Below are positions 1-9,221 of a stretch of 64,000 bases of DNA, piece by piece (the stretch's first letter is position 1; every line of letters starts with the position of its first letter). The notes under the pieces were generated by a model. That model had not been told where the DNA came from. It saw only the letters and a list, made by a program, of their open reading frames with translations, and searched no databases. Both the position numbers and the translations under genes were made by a program. The stretch spans positions 91,967 to 155,966 of the forward strand of contig NZ_FNRJ01000009.1 of NCBI RefSeq assembly GCF_900107855.1. The letters run 5' to 3'. Source of the DNA: Marinobacterium iners DSM 11526. Its GTDB lineage: Bacteria; Pseudomonadota; Gammaproteobacteria; Pseudomonadales; Balneatricaceae.

Positions 1-143
1 AAACGGTTGCCACGGTTGCGGATCTCGACGCCGGTGCGTTCCTCAAGCAGTTTGAGGTGAGCATCAAACTGGCCGCACAGAGTGAGCAGGGCTGCCGGGT
101 TATTGGGTTCCAGCAGCAGGGTGACGGATTGGGTCGGGGTCAA
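1..143 (-). CDS. ybeZ: PhoH-family ATPase, N-terminal fragment
   Basis: Only the first 47 codons are inside the window; the gene runs off the left edge. Reading the minus strand from a TTG at 143 gives a protein beginning TPTQSVTLLLEPNN and containing HLKLLEERTGVEIRNRG. This is the typical N-terminal segment of YbeZ/PhoH-like P-loop ATPases; the ATPase domain itself is not visible. A GAGGAG lies about 7 bases upstream of the TTG. It follows miaB on the same strand after a 20-base gap, the usual miaB-ybeZ order in gammaproteobacteria. The family is linked to RNA metabolism together with YbeY, which is not in the window. Confidence 0.8.
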   Translation of the reverse strand, partial: MTPTQSVTLLLEPNNPAALLTLCGQFDAHLKLLEERTGVEIRNRGNR

Positions 144-163
144 AAAATGCTCCTCGGGAAAAA

Positions 164-1507
164 TCAGTGATCAAGCTCGGAGCTGACCAGCTCACCCAGC
201 AGGGAGTTGGCGTAGGCCTGAGCGATACGTACATCGGCAAAGTGGCCGATCAGGTCAGGGTTGTCACAGCGGAAGTTGACCACTCGGTTGTTCTCGGTGC
301 GGCCAGACAACTGCCCTGGGTCTTTTTTGGAATAGCCGTTGACCAGAATGCGTTGCGTAGTGCCCACCATGTGTCGGCTGATCTGAAACGCCTGCGCAGT
401 GATGCGGTCCTGCAGGATCTTCAGACGCTGCTTCTTGGTTTCTTCGTCCACGTTGTCCGGCAGATCGGCGGCCGGAGTGCCCGGGCGTCGGCTGTAGATA
501 AAGCTGAACGAGGCGTCAAAGCCGATCTCGGCGATCAAGTTCATGGTGGCTTCAAAATCGGCCTCGGTCTCGTTGGGGAAGCCGATGATGAAGTCGGAGG
601 AGAAACTGATGTCCGGACGCAATTTCTTGATGCGGCGCAGTTTGGACTTGTACTCCAGTACCGTGTGACCGCGTTTCATAGCCATCAGAATACGGTCGGA
701 GCCACTCTGTACCGGCAAGTGCAGATGACTGACCAGCTCGGGTACTTCCGCATAGACATCGATCAGGCTGTCGCTGAACTCTACCGGGTGCGAGGTGGTG
801 AAGCGGATGCGGTCGATGCCGTCGATGGCCGCCACGCAGCGGATCAGCTCAGCCAGGTCGGCGCTGTCGCCGTCATGGGTAGCGCCGCGATAGGCGTTCA
901 CGTTCTGCCCCAGCAGGTTGACTTCGCGTACGCCCTGTTCCGCCAGTTCGACACATTCAGCCAGGACATCATCCAGCGGACGACTGACCTCTTCGCCGCG
1001 GGTGTAAGGCACCACACAGAAAGTGCAGTACTTGCTGCAGCCTTCCATTACGGACACAAACGCTTCGGCGCCTTCCACCTTGGGAGCCGGCAGGTGGTCA
1101 AATTTCTCGATCTCGGGGAAGCTGACATCCACGATACCAACACTGCCCTTGCGGCTTTCGGTAATCATTTCCGGCAGGCGGTGCAGGGTCTGCGGTCCGA
1201 AAATCATGTCGACATAGGGCGCGCGTTCCAGAATTGCGGACCCTTCCTGAGATGCAACACAGCCACCGACACCGATCATCAGGTCAGGCTTGTTCTGCTT
1301 CAGTTTGCGCCAGCGCCCCAGCTGGTGGAACACCTTGTCCTGCGCCTTCTCACGGATTGAGCAGGTGTTCAGCAGCAGGACATCCGCTTCGTCCGGATTG
1401 TCCGTCAACTCCAGCGCGTGGCTCTCGCCCAGCAAGTCTGCCATGCGGGAGGAGTCGTATTCGTTCATCTGACAGCCATGTGTCTTGATAAACAGCTTTT
1501 TGGCCAT
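164..1507 (-). CDS. miaB: tRNA-2-methylthio-N6-dimethylallyladenosine synthase MiaB
   Basis: Radical-SAM methylthiotransferase of 447 residues that adds a methylthio group to N6-isopentenyladenosine at position 37 of tRNAs reading UNN codons. The N-terminal UPF0004 domain carries the three auxiliary-cluster cysteines (C12 in THGCQMNE, C49 in [10 protein letters not shown]83 in GGCVA). The radical-SAM motif CSKYCTFC gives C157, C161 and C164. A C-terminal TRAM domain follows (about 380-447). The prenyl group comes from DMAPP, so the substrate depends on the isoprenoid pathway, which is relevant given the missing MEP genes further right. It sits upstream of the phoH-like gene on the same strand. 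The start at 1507 gives the family-typical [15 protein letters not shown]. Confidence 0.97.
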   Translation of the reverse strand: MAKKLFIKTHGCQMNEYDSSRMADLLGESHALELTDNPDEADVLLLNTCSIREKAQDKVFHQLGRWRKLKQNKPDLMIGVGGCVASQEGSAILERAPYVDMIFGPQTLHRLPEMITESRKGSVGIVDVSFPEIEKFDHLPAPKVEGAEAFVSVMEGCSKYCTFCVVPYTRGEEVSRPLDDVLAECVELAEQGVREVNLLGQNVNAYRGATHDGDSADLAELIRCVAAIDGIDRIRFTTSHPVEFSDSLIDVYAEVPELVSHLHLPVQSGSDRILMAMKRGHTVLEYKSKLRRIKKLRPDISFSSDFIIGFPNETEADFEATMNLIAEIGFDASFSFIYSRRPGTPAADLPDNVDEETKKQRLKILQDRITAQAFQISRHMVGTTQRILVNGYSKKDPGQLSGRTENNRVVNFRCDNPDLIGHFADVRIAQAYANSLLGELVSSELDH

Positions 1508-1682
1508 GAATCACCTGTGTTGCGTCGTGAAAATAAAAAGGGCCTCGAAAGAGGACCGCGAATTATACCCAAGGGGGGCGTTGTCGGCTACAAACTGATC
1601 AAAAAATGCTCAGCCTTGTTTTTCTTTGGGCTGCCCCCATAATCGCCGCAGCAACAGAGTTTATGTCGGAGTGAGTCGGGCC

Positions 1683-2006
1683 ATGGCCAGTGAAGAACGT
1701 CTTTATCGTGTCAGTTTCGTCAATCAGGACAAGGTGTACGAGGTTTATGTCCGACATGTCTATCAAAGCGACATGTGGGGGTTCATTCAGTTGGAAGAGT
1801 TTGTTTTCGGCAATCGTTCAGAGTTGCTGGTCGATCCCGGTGAAGAAAAACTGAAGCAGGAGTTTGCTGACGTAAATACCTGCTATGTGCCGATGCAGGC
1901 GATCATTCGCATCGACGAAGTACGCAACGAAGGGGTGGCGCGCATCAGTGAGGCCAAAGGGAATGTGGCGGCTTTCCCTTTGGCTCCTCCCAAACGTGAC
2001 AAATAA
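1683..2006 (+). CDS. DUF1820 family protein
   Basis: Small soluble protein of 107 residues, starting MASEERLYRVSFVNQ. It matches the general form of the DUF1820 family, short proteins found mostly in gammaproteobacteria next to miaB/phoH or in similar housekeeping settings. No catalytic motif, signal peptide or membrane segment is visible. The ATG at 1683 was chosen because conserved sequence begins there and GGAG lies about 11 bases upstream; an in-frame extension to 1626 looks unlike coding sequence. It is divergent from miaB and convergent with the next lipoprotein gene. Function is unknown. Confidence 0.8.
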   Translation: MASEERLYRVSFVNQDKVYEVYVRHVYQSDMWGFIQLEEFVFGNRSELLVDPGEEKLKQEFADVNTCYVPMQAIIRIDEVRNEGVARISEAKGNVAAFPLAPPKRDK

Positions 2007-2023
2007 TCGTCGCGTCAGTGTGC

Positions 2024-2554
2024 CTAGCGTACAGTGCGTTCGGCCGTGAGGTTGTTGCCGCAGTTGCTGTTGCGCAGCTCGCTGCCGTTGAGCAGGGCAA
2101 AACGGTCAGTGGCATGGTATTCCACGCTCTGGTCTTCGGCATAGATCAGCTCGGCACCTTCAATCCGAAAACAGCCCAGGTCACGGTGCTGCCAGACCTG
2201 TTTCCAGACTTTGTCACCACTGTGCTCGCCCGGAGCAAAGGGGCCGGCAACACGAAGCCATGTGTCGGGACGACCACTTTTTTTCGAGTTCACACGTTGA
2301 CCGCTGTGGGTAAAGGCGGTGGTTTTGAACATCACGTACTGCAGTGTCTTGTCCGTACCGTTGATAAAGCTGATATGTGCATCACTGCTGCCACCGGCAC
2401 GGTGGTCGCTGATCATCAATACCGGCTTGAGCACAGGGGCTGGTTTGGGCTGTGCAACCGGTTCAGGCTTCTTTTGGGCGCAGGCACTGAGCAGTGCTGC
2501 CGTCAGTGCCAGGCTGCCCAGTCGAATCACCTGACGGGCTGAAGGTATGGTCAT
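2024..2554 (-). CDS. Putative lipoprotein of unknown function
   Basis: A 176-residue protein with a lipoprotein signal: hydrophobic stretch then lipobox LLSAC at about residues 20-24, followed by a Pro/Lys/Ala-rich linker (KKPEPVAQPKPAP). The mature part (about 45-176) appears to be a beta-rich domain with two or three Cys residues. I do not recognise a family. The ATG at 2554 has GGAG 8 bases upstream; the longer frame to 2650 would overlap epmB and place the signal peptide internally, so it was rejected. The gene follows epmB on the same strand and is convergent with the DUF1820 gene. Confidence 0.75.
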   Translation of the reverse strand: MTIPSARQVIRLGSLALTAALLSACAQKKPEPVAQPKPAPVLKPVLMISDHRAGGSSDAHISFINGTDKTLQYVMFKTTAFTHSGQRVNSKKSGRPDTWLRVAGPFAPGEHSGDKVWKQVWQHRDLGCFRIEGAELIYAEDQSVEYHATDRFALLNGSELRNSNCGNNLTAERTVR

Positions 2555-2642
2555 GCAGGTCTCCATGGAGTTGATGATCCTCATTTTTAATTCTGTGGGC
2601 AAAAGTGCAGCTTTACATCTGAACATCGGCTGAGCAACGCGT

Positions 2643-3665
2643 TCAGTCAACCTGCCCTGGCTGTAATGGCAACAGCAGTGTCTTGGATGGACGCCCGGGA
2701 ATCTCGCGCGCCAGCCGAGGCACGAGGTAACCAGGCAGCTCCGACTGCAATTCCCCTACCAGTCGCTGGGCCTGTCGGTCATCAACGTCAAAATGTGCAG
2801 CACCCGCGACCGCGTCCAGTACGAACAGATAATAGGGCAGGACCCCGCAGGAGAACAATGTCTCGCTGAGTATTTTTTGTACAGATTTGTTGTCATTGAT
2901 ATCACGCAGCAGTACCGCCTGATTAAGCAACGTGATGCCGGCCTGCTTCAGGCGCACGCATGCCTTGATCACATCTGCGTCAATCTCCTGAGGATGATTG
3001 ACGTGTAGTACCAGTACCGGCTGCAGACGTGAGGAGGTCAATGCGCTGATCAAGGTGTCTGTCACTCGCTGCGGGATGACCACCGGAAGGCGAGAGTGGA
3101 TGCGTACACGCTGAAGATGGGGCACCTCACCCAAATCGCTTAGCATCCGCTGCAGTCGATTGTCCGGTGTGGCAAGCGGGTCGCCACCGGAAAAAATCAC
3201 TTCACTGACCTGGGTGTGTTGATGCAGGTAGTCCAGCACTGCCTGCCACTGGCGCGGCCCCAGCTGGTTGTCGGCGTAAGGGAAGTGGCGTCGGAAGCAG
3301 TAACGACAATTAATGGCACAGGCACCGGACAGGATCAGCAGTACACGGTCGGTATATTTATGGATCAGACCGCTGGTGTGGTTGGCATCGGCCTCGGCCA
3401 GCGGATCGGTGTTGAAGCCGGGCACCTGTAACAGCTCATCCGCCAGCGGCAAAATCTGACGCAATAACGGATCGTTCGGGTCGCCCTTGCGGATGCGGCT
3501 TAGCCACGGACGAGGCACGCGCAGTGCAAACTCGCGGTTGGCAGACAGAGCACCCTCAAGCAGGGTTGCGGGCAGTTCCAGCAACTCCAGCAGTTCAGCC
3601 GGGTCTTCAATACACTGGCGCAGTTCGGTCTGCCAGTCAGAGGCAGTGGGGTAGAGCAGATTCAT
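2643..3665 (-). CDS. epmB: EF-P lysine 2,3-aminomutase EpmB
   Basis: Radical-SAM, PLP-dependent aminomutase of 340 residues that turns (S)-alpha-lysine into (R)-beta-lysine for modification of elongation factor P. The motif CAINCRYCF places the 4Fe-4S cysteines at C116, C120 and C123. The FSGGDPLA segment after it is typical of the lysine aminomutase family. The length fits EpmB (about 340) rather than the larger clostridial lysine aminomutases. ATG at 3665 was preferred to the TTG directly before it. It is transcribed divergently from efp, its eventual target, and epmA lies on the other side of efp, so writer and substrate genes are adjacent. Confidence 0.95.
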   Translation of the reverse strand: MNLLYPTASDWQTELRQCIEDPAELLELLELPATLLEGALSANREFALRVPRPWLSRIRKGDPNDPLLRQILPLADELLQVPGFNTDPLAEADANHTSGLIHKYTDRVLLILSGACAINCRYCFRRHFPYADNQLGPRQWQAVLDYLHQHTQVSEVIFSGGDPLATPDNRLQRMLSDLGEVPHLQRVRIHSRLPVVIPQRVTDTLISALTSSRLQPVLVLHVNHPQEIDADVIKACVRLKQAGITLLNQAVLLRDINDNKSVQKILSETLFSCGVLPYYLFVLDAVAGAAHFDVDDRQAQRLVGELQSELPGYLVPRLAREIPGRPSKTLLLPLQPGQVD

Positions 3666-3697
3666 CAAAAGTGCCGGTGCAGGGTGAGCAGGATAAA

Positions 3698-3726
3698 TTG
3701 GCCTGCATTCTCCTTTGCAGTAGAAT
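3698..3726 (+). promoter_or_regulatory. Putative sigma-70 promoter of efp
   Basis: TTGGCC at 3698-3703 and TAGAAT at 3721-3726 are separated by exactly 17 bases, a good sigma-70 layout. It lies 75 bases upstream of the efp ATG in the epmB-efp divergent gap. Seen in sequence only; the transcription start is not known. Confidence 0.5.
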
Positions 3727-3801
3727 GGCTGTCAATTTATCGGGCTGCCCTTCAGAAGAATGTAGCCTGCTCTGGAATCCAAGACGCGGAACCTTCAATT
3801 T

Positions 3802-4368
3802 ATGGCTAATTACTCCAGCAACCAGTTCAAAAACGGCATGAAAGTGATGATCGACGGCGACCCCTGCAGCATGGTCGATGTCGAATTCGTAAAGCCGGGC
3901 AAGGGGCAGGCGTTTACTCGCGTGCGTCTGCGTAACCTGCTGACCGGCCGTATCTGGGAGCGTACCTTCAAGTCCAACGAATCGGTTGAAAGTGCTGATG
4001 TGATGGATCTGGATATGGAGTACCTCTACAACGATGGCGAAATGTGGCATTTCATGGATCCAAGCTCTTTTGAGCAGTTCGCGGCTGATCAGAATGCGGT
4101 TGGCGATGCGGCCAAGTGGCTGAAGGAACAGGACAAGAGCATCATCACGCTGTGGAACAACAACCCGATCAGCGTAACACCACCGAACTTTGTTGAACTG
4201 GAAGTGGTTGAGACTGATCCGGGCCTGAAAGGCGACACCGCCCAGGGTGGCTCCAAGCCTGCTACCCTGAGCACTGGCGCTGTGGTGCGTGTGCCGCTGT
4301 TTATCGAACGTGGTGAAGTGCTGCGCATCGATACCCGTACCGGCGAGTACGTCAGCCGCGCCAACTGA
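3802..4368 (+). CDS. efp: Elongation factor P
   Basis: EF-P, 188 residues, enters the ribosome E site and promotes peptide-bond formation at polyproline stretches. The three-domain OB-fold layout is intact. The modification loop reads KPGKGQAF, with the beta-lysylation target at K34 exactly where E. coli EF-P has it. The C-terminal end ([10 protein letters not shown]) is typical. The modifying enzymes EpmB and EpmA are encoded on either side; the hydroxylase EpmC is not in the window. Expression is probably driven by the promoter noted just upstream. Confidence 0.98.
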   Translation: MANYSSNQFKNGMKVMIDGDPCSMVDVEFVKPGKGQAFTRVRLRNLLTGRIWERTFKSNESVESADVMDLDMEYLYNDGEMWHFMDPSSFEQFAADQNAVGDAAKWLKEQDKSIITLWNNNPISVTPPNFVELEVVETDPGLKGDTAQGGSKPATLSTGAVVRVPLFIERGEVLRIDTRTGEYVSRAN

Positions 4369-4384
4369 TTCTGCTGAAGTGGAG

Positions 4385-4476
4385 CCGGAGGAGGTTTACG
4401 GACTGTCTGCGGCCAAGGATGGCCGCAGTCAAGCCTACAGGGATGTATTCATGGCGTGTCCGTAAACCTTCACCGG
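4385..4476. repeat. REP-like palindromic element between efp and epmA
   Basis: A 92-base structured element. The outer arms 4385-4403 and 4458-4476 are inverted copies matching at 17 of 19 positions (core GGTTTACGGAC / GTCCGTAAACC). Inside them is a perfect 8-bp hairpin, CTGCGGCC 4407-4414 with GGCCGCAG 4421-4428, loop AAGGAT. Neither stem is followed by a run of T. The phrase TACAGGGATGTATTCATGGCG between the arms resembles extragenic palindromes I have seen dispersed in marine gammaproteobacterial genomes; that resemblance is from memory. No second copy is evident in this window. Confidence 0.6.
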
Positions 4477-4537
4477 CATCCGCTCGCTTATGAAATGGCA
4501 GCTTCGGCTGCCGTTCTTGTTTTTGAGCAAAATTCCG

Positions 4538-5506
4538 ATGCAAGAGTCATTCTGGCGTCCCAGCGCCCCGATTCACAATCTGCGTGCCCGAGCCAAAGTG
4601 CTGGAACGGATTCGTCATTTCTTTGCCGAGCGTAACGTACTGGAAGTTGAAACTCCGGTACTGTCTCATTGCGCGGTCAGTGACCCTTTTATCGACAGCC
4701 TTGAGGTCAGTTTCGGCTTTCAGCCGGGAATCGAGGATGAACGGCTTTATTTGCAAACTTCGCCTGAATACGCCATGAAGCGGCTGCTCGCCGCGGGCAG
4801 TGGTGATATCTATTCGATGGCCAAAGTGTTTCGTAACGGCGAGTCTGGGCGGCGCCACAACCCCGAGTTCACCATGCTGGAATGGTATCGTCTGGGGTTC
4901 GATGATCGCCAGTTGATGGCGGAAGTGGACGCTCTGCTGCGCTCGGTGATACCCGATCTTGAAGTGAGCTATCTAAGCTATGCCCGGCTGTTCGAGTCCG
5001 AGCTGGGGCTGGATCCACATACGGCCAGTCTGGAGCAGTTGCAGCGGATCTGCCGTGAGCACGTGGATGCGCCTTTCGAGGACGATGATCGCGATACCTG
5101 GCTCAACTTGCTGATGTCCCACGTGCTGGAGCCGCGATTGCAGAGTGCCGTGTTTATCCACAGCTATCCGGCCTCCATGGCGGCGCTGGCGCAGGTGTGC
5201 GAGGATGAGCAGGGGCGCCGGGTGGCCGCCCGCTTTGAGCTGTTCGTCAACGGCATCGAACTGGCCAACGGCTACCATGAGTTGACCGATGCGGCGGAAC
5301 AGGCGCGACGCCTGCAGGCTGACCAGCAGCAGCGGGCGGCGCTGGGGCTACCACAGCGACCACTGGAGCTGCGACTGGTACAGGCGCTGGAAACCGGACT
5401 GCCGGACTGTGCCGGTGTCGCCCTCGGCGTCGACCGGCTGGTGATGTTGGCGCTGGGGGCCGAAGGGTTGGATCAGGTGGTATCCTTCATGCATGAGCGG
5501 GCATAA
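4538..5506 (+). CDS. epmA: EF-P lysyltransferase EpmA (PoxA/GenX)
   Basis: Class II lysyl-tRNA-synthetase paralog of 322 residues that attaches (R)-beta-lysine to K34 of EF-P. It consists of the catalytic core only, without the N-terminal anticodon-binding domain, as in E. coli EpmA (325 residues). Class II motifs are visible: motif 2 FRNGESGRRHNPEFTMLEWYR and the C-terminal motif 3 region GVALGVDRLVML. The ATG at 4538 (MQESFWRPS) was chosen since upstream in-frame sequence looks noncoding. It lies 169 bases after efp, with the palindromic element in between, and ends a few bases before a convergent aminotransferase gene. Confidence 0.95.
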   Translation: MQESFWRPSAPIHNLRARAKVLERIRHFFAERNVLEVETPVLSHCAVSDPFIDSLEVSFGFQPGIEDERLYLQTSPEYAMKRLLAAGSGDIYSMAKVFRNGESGRRHNPEFTMLEWYRLGFDDRQLMAEVDALLRSVIPDLEVSYLSYARLFESELGLDPHTASLEQLQRICREHVDAPFEDDDRDTWLNLLMSHVLEPRLQSAVFIHSYPASMAALAQVCEDEQGRRVAARFELFVNGIELANGYHELTDAAEQARRLQADQQQRAALGLPQRPLELRLVQALETGLPDCAGVALGVDRLVMLALGAEGLDQVVSFMHERA

Positions 5507-5512
5507 GCCTGC

Positions 5513-6670
5513 TCAAGCCGGCAGTTCCTTCAACAACGCCCGCCTCATTCTGTCGACTGCCTCTTCCAATAGTGCCCTTGGGCAGCCGAAATTCAGTCGC
5601 ATAAAACGCTCATCGCCAAAGTCCCTTCCCGGTGACAGGCCAACGCCGGCCTGCTCGAAAAAGTGGGGTGGGTTATCCAGGCAGGCGGCGGAGACATCGA
5701 TCCAGGCCAGGTAGGTGGCTTCAATTGGATCAAGCCTGAGGCCGGGCAGGGCGTTGATCGCTTCAACCAGATAGTCCCTGTTGCCGCGCAGGTAATCCAG
5801 CTGGGCACGGTTCCATTCATCGCCGTCGCGGTAGGCCGCCAGTGCGGCGGTATAGCCAAGCAGGTTGACGTCAGGCACGATCCCTTTGCGTACACGCTGA
5901 AAGCGCTGGCGAAGTTCCGGGTTCTGGATGACGGCAAAGGAGCAGCCAAGGCCCGCGATGTTGTAGGTCTTGCTCGGTGCCATCAGGGTGATGGTGCGGG
6001 CCGCAATCTCGTCGTTCAGCGACGCGATCGGGGTATGCGTCAGGCCCGGTTGCAGAATCAGGTCGCAGTGGATTTCGTCAGAGCAGATGATCAGGTCGTG
6101 GCGGATGATGATTTCGGACAGGGCTTCCAGTTCTTCACGGCGATACAGGGTACCACCGGGATTGTGCGGGTTACAGAACAGCAGCAGTCTGGCATCCGGT
6201 GTAATGGCAGCTTCGAGTGCGTCCAGGTCGATGACGCTGCGCCCATCCTCCTCACGGATCAGCGGTACCTTGATCAGGCTGCGATCGGACAGACGGGGTG
6301 CCGACATGAACGGCGGGTAGACCGGTGCCGGAGTGAGTACGGCAGAGCCTGATTCGCCCACCGAGCGGCAGGCCAAGTTAAGGCCGCACACCAATCCGGG
6401 CAGCCAGACCAGATCGTTGACCTCAATAGACCAGTCATACAGCCGCTGCATCCGCTCGATCACCAGCCGATTCAGCTCGGCAGGAGTACTGGTGTAACCG
6501 AACACGCCGTGATCGATGCGCTGATGCAGCGCCTGAATCACGGCTTCTGGCGCCATAAAGTCAGTATCGGCCACCCACATCGGCAGAATTTCCGTGTCGG
6601 CATATTTTTCCCACTTCTCGCTGGAGGTGGCGCGGCGGTCAATCAGCTGGTCGAAACGGGTTGGGCTCAT
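5513..6670 (-). CDS. MalY/PatB-family PLP-dependent aminotransferase or cystathionine beta-lyase
   Basis: Fold-type I PLP enzyme of 385 residues. Visible landmarks are the N-terminal segment MWVADTDF, CNPHNPGG in the cofactor pocket, CSDEIHCDL with the PLP-ring Asp, and the Schiff-base Lys in APSKTYNIAG. These fit the MalY/PatB subgroup, whose characterised members are mostly C-S beta-lyases acting on cystathionine or cysteine conjugates; substrate cannot be assigned from sequence. The ATG at 6670 has GGAG upstream; the longer frame to 6754 adds unrelated residues. It is divergent from leuA and convergent with epmA. Confidence 0.88.
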   Translation of the reverse strand: MSPTRFDQLIDRRATSSEKWEKYADTEILPMWVADTDFMAPEAVIQALHQRIDHGVFGYTSTPAELNRLVIERMQRLYDWSIEVNDLVWLPGLVCGLNLACRSVGESGSAVLTPAPVYPPFMSAPRLSDRSLIKVPLIREEDGRSVIDLDALEAAITPDARLLLFCNPHNPGGTLYRREELEALSEIIIRHDLIICSDEIHCDLILQPGLTHTPIASLNDEIAARTITLMAPSKTYNIAGLGCSFAVIQNPELRQRFQRVRKGIVPDVNLLGYTAALAAYRDGDEWNRAQLDYLRGNRDYLVEAINALPGLRLDPIEATYLAWIDVSAACLDNPPHFFEQAGVGLSPGRDFGDERFMRLNFGCPRALLEEAVDRMRRALLKELPA

Positions 6671-6841
6671 CGGTACTCCTTCATCGGGTCTGCGGTCAAC
6701 GACAATCTGGTGATACAATAATAGCCATAACACAGCCCTGATCCTGTTTTTCACTCGGGTTAATGCCCGATCTTACAATCAGAGCTTCAGTATCTACATG
6801 CAGGCGACGGTTGTCAGCCTGTATAGAAGGGAGTAGCCAGC

Positions 6842-8383
6842 ATGAGCAGCAATGATCGCGTCATTATTTTTGATACCACCTTGCGTGACGGTGAGCAGAG
6901 TCCCGGTGCCTCCATGACCCGTGATGAAAAGCTGCGCATCGCCAAACAGCTGGAAAAGCTGCGCGTGGATGTGATCGAAGCAGGCTTTGCCATCGCCAGC
7001 CCCGGCGATTTCGAGTCGGTGAAATCGATCGCCGATACCATCAAGGAGAGCACCGTCTGCTCTCTGTCCCGTGCGCTGGACGCGGATATCGACCGGGCCG
7101 GTGAAGCGCTGAAAAATGCCGCCTCCGGTCGCATTCATACCTTTATCGCGACCTCTCCGATCCACATGCAGTACAAGTTGCAGATGGAGCCGGATCAGGT
7201 GGTGGAAAACGCCGTGCGTGCAGTCAAGCGGGCGCGTAATCTGGTCGGTGATGTGGAGTTCTCGCTGGAAGACGCCAGTCGCTCAGAGCTGGACTTCATG
7301 TGCCGCATCATTGAGCAGGTGATCGAAGCCGGTGCCCGCACCATCAATATCCCCGATACCGTGGGCTACGCGGTGCCGCACGAATACGGCAACACCATTC
7401 GTCAGCTGATCGAGCGTATTCCCAACTCCGACAAGGCGATCTTCTCGGTTCACTGCCACAATGACTTGGGGCTGGCAGTGGCCAACTCGCTGGCGGCCGT
7501 CAATGCCGGTGCGCGTCAGGTGGAATGTACCATCAACGGCCTGGGCGAGCGTGCCGGTAATGCCGCGCTGGAAGAGATCGTCATGGCGCTGCGTACTCGC
7601 AAGGATACATTCGGTCTGGAAACCAGCATCGACACCACTCAGATTGTGCCGGCGTCGCGTCTGGTATCCAGTATCACTGGTTTTCCGGTACAGCCCAACA
7701 AGGCGATTGTCGGTGCCAATGCCTTTGCCCATGAATCAGGCATTCATCAGGATGGCGTACTCAAACACCGTGAAACCTATGAAATCATGACGGCAGAAGA
7801 TGTGGGCTGGAATACCAACCGCATGGTTCTGGGCAAGCTGTCCGGTCGTGCCGCCTTCCGCGCCCGCATGGAAGAGCTGGGCACTGTGTTTGCCACCGAC
7901 GCCGAGCTGAATACGGCTTTTGCCCGCTTCAAGGAGCTGGCGGACAAGAAGAGCGAAATCTTTGATGATGATCTGGTTGCTTTGGTCAGCGATGCCCGTG
8001 CCTCTGCCGGTCATGAAAAGTACAAACTGAGCAGTCTGAATGTCACTTCCCAGACCGGTGAAGTGCCGGTGGCCAACTTGGTGGTGTCCGTGGATACGCA
8101 GGAACACAGCGCTGAAGCCTCCGGCAGCGGTCCCGTGGATGCGGCTTTCAAGGCGATCGAGCAGGTGGCGGCCTCTGGTGCCAATCTGCAGCTGTACTCG
8201 GTCAATGCTATCACCAGCGGCACCGACTCTCAGGGTGAAGTCACCGTGAGGCTGGAAAAGGCTGGTCGCATCGTCAACGGTCTGGGGGCCGATACCGATA
8301 TCATTATTGCCTCGGCCAAGGCCTATCTGCACGCACTGAATCTGCTGGATGCCAATATCCAGAAAGCCCATCCGCAGGTGTGA
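6842..8383 (+). CDS. leuA: 2-isopropylmalate synthase
   Basis: First committed enzyme of leucine synthesis, condensing acetyl-CoA with 2-oxoisovalerate; 513 residues. The catalytic TIM barrel begins [12 protein letters not shown] (metal Asp and Arg of the HMGL family), and [15 protein letters not shown] carries the HxH metal ligands. [13 protein letters not shown] and the linker [12 protein letters not shown] are typical of LeuA. The C-terminal regulatory LeuA dimer domain (about 390-513), which binds leucine, is complete. GGGAG lies upstream of the ATG. The 171-base leader shows no obvious leucine-rich leader peptide. leuBCD are not in the window. Confidence 0.97.
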   Translation: MSSNDRVIIFDTTLRDGEQSPGASMTRDEKLRIAKQLEKLRVDVIEAGFAIASPGDFESVKSIADTIKESTVCSLSRALDADIDRAGEALKNAASGRIHTFIATSPIHMQYKLQMEPDQVVENAVRAVKRARNLVGDVEFSLEDASRSELDFMCRIIEQVIEAGARTINIPDTVGYAVPHEYGNTIRQLIERIPNSDKAIFSVHCHNDLGLAVANSLAAVNAGARQVECTINGLGERAGNAALEEIVMALRTRKDTFGLETSIDTTQIVPASRLVSSITGFPVQPNKAIVGANAFAHESGIHQDGVLKHRETYEIMTAEDVGWNTNRMVLGKLSGRAAFRARMEELGTVFATDAELNTAFARFKELADKKSEIFDDDLVALVSDARASAGHEKYKLSSLNVTSQTGEVPVANLVVSVDTQEHSAEASGSGPVDAAFKAIEQVAASGANLQLYSVNAITSGTDSQGEVTVRLEKAGRIVNGLGADTDIIIASAKAYLHALNLLDANIQKAHPQV

Positions 8384-8390
8384 GGCCGGT

Positions 8391-9221
8391 ATGACGCTGG
8401 CGGCACAAGAACAGAATCGTCACCGCTGGCTGGAGGCACTGGGTGTCGACAGCTGGCTGCCGCGTGGAAATTTGCCCGGTGCAGCCGAGATAGCGCCCTG
8501 GGTGGAATCATTTTGCTACCCTAATGATGCCCAGGCTGATGCCTGGCTGGAAGATGTTGCCGAAAGCGTTGAGGAGCAAGCGGTCCCTGTTTCGACCCCA
8601 GCTCCAAAACCTGTCGCTGCACGTGCCAGAATTGACACCGAGACCCTGCTGGATCAGCGGCCTGCCGCTGTGCCGAAAGCGACACCGGTTGAGCGACCGG
8701 TTCGCACGACGCCAACCTCAACAGTGGTTGAAGCGCCGCGTTTCAAGCTGGCCTTTGTGCTGCGGCAGGATCTGCTGATTGTCGATTCACTGCCGCCGCA
8801 TCAGCCGCAGGGGTTCAGTCGACATCATCGTGCCCTGCTGACCGGAATCACCACCGCGCTGGGGGCTGAAGCTGATATTGAACTGAGCGATGCCATGATG
8901 CTGCCCTGGCCGATGCTGGCCAGCCGCACGCTGGATCAGGGCGCCGAGGAGGCGCGCCGCGCCGTGCAGCACAAGCTCCGGCGTACGCTGGAGTCACATC
9001 GCCGTATCACTCAGGTGCTGCTGATGGGAGAGGCCGCTGCCCATTGGATACTTGGTGAAACGGCACCGTTGGATACGCTGCAGGGGCGCAGCTTCAAACT
9101 GCCTTCAGGGCTGCCGGTGGTGGTAACCTTGAGTCTGAGTGAGCTGCTGCGGCTGCCCGAGCGTAAAGCTGAAGCCTGGCGTGATATTCAGCCGCTGCGC
9201 CTGGTCCGTTCAAGTGACTGA
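8391..9221 (+). CDS. holD: Putative DNA polymerase III psi subunit (HolD-like), enlarged
   Basis: Predicted 276-residue protein. The N-terminal segment (RHRWLEALGVDSWLPRG, residues 10-26) resembles the conserved start of HolD psi, which binds chi. A Pro/Ala/Val-rich linker follows (about residues 55-120), then a C-terminal domain (FKLAFVLRQDLLIVDSLPP onward) that could correspond to the psi fold. E. coli HolD is only about 137 residues; a longer, divergent psi is known in Pseudomonas. The position directly before rimI supports this, since holD-rimI is a conserved pair. Sequence similarity is faint, so the call rests mainly on the N-terminal motif and synteny. It starts 7 bases after leuA. Confidence 0.6.
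   Translation: MTLAAQEQNRHRWLEALGVDSWLPRGNLPGAAEIAPWVESFCYPNDAQADAWLEDVAESVEEQAVPVSTPAPKPVAARARIDTETLLDQRPAAVPKATPVERPVRTTPTSTVVEAPRFKLAFVLRQDLLIVDSLPPHQPQGFSRHHRALLTGITTALGAEADIELSDAMMLPWPMLASRTLDQGAEEARRAVQHKLRRTLESHRRITQVLLMGEAAAHWILGETAPLDTLQGRSFKLPSGLPVVVTLSLSELLRLPERKAEAWRDIQPLRLVRSSD

Noticed and set aside
167..1360. Long open frame (397 codons) on the plus strand opposite miaB
   Set aside because: miaB has all its catalytic motifs on the minus strand; the antisense frame has no family resemblance and reflects GC-rich codon usage.
6671..6841. Leucine attenuator before leuA
   Set aside because: A small stem (TCGGG/CCCGA) is present but there is no leucine-rich leader peptide and no T run after the stem.
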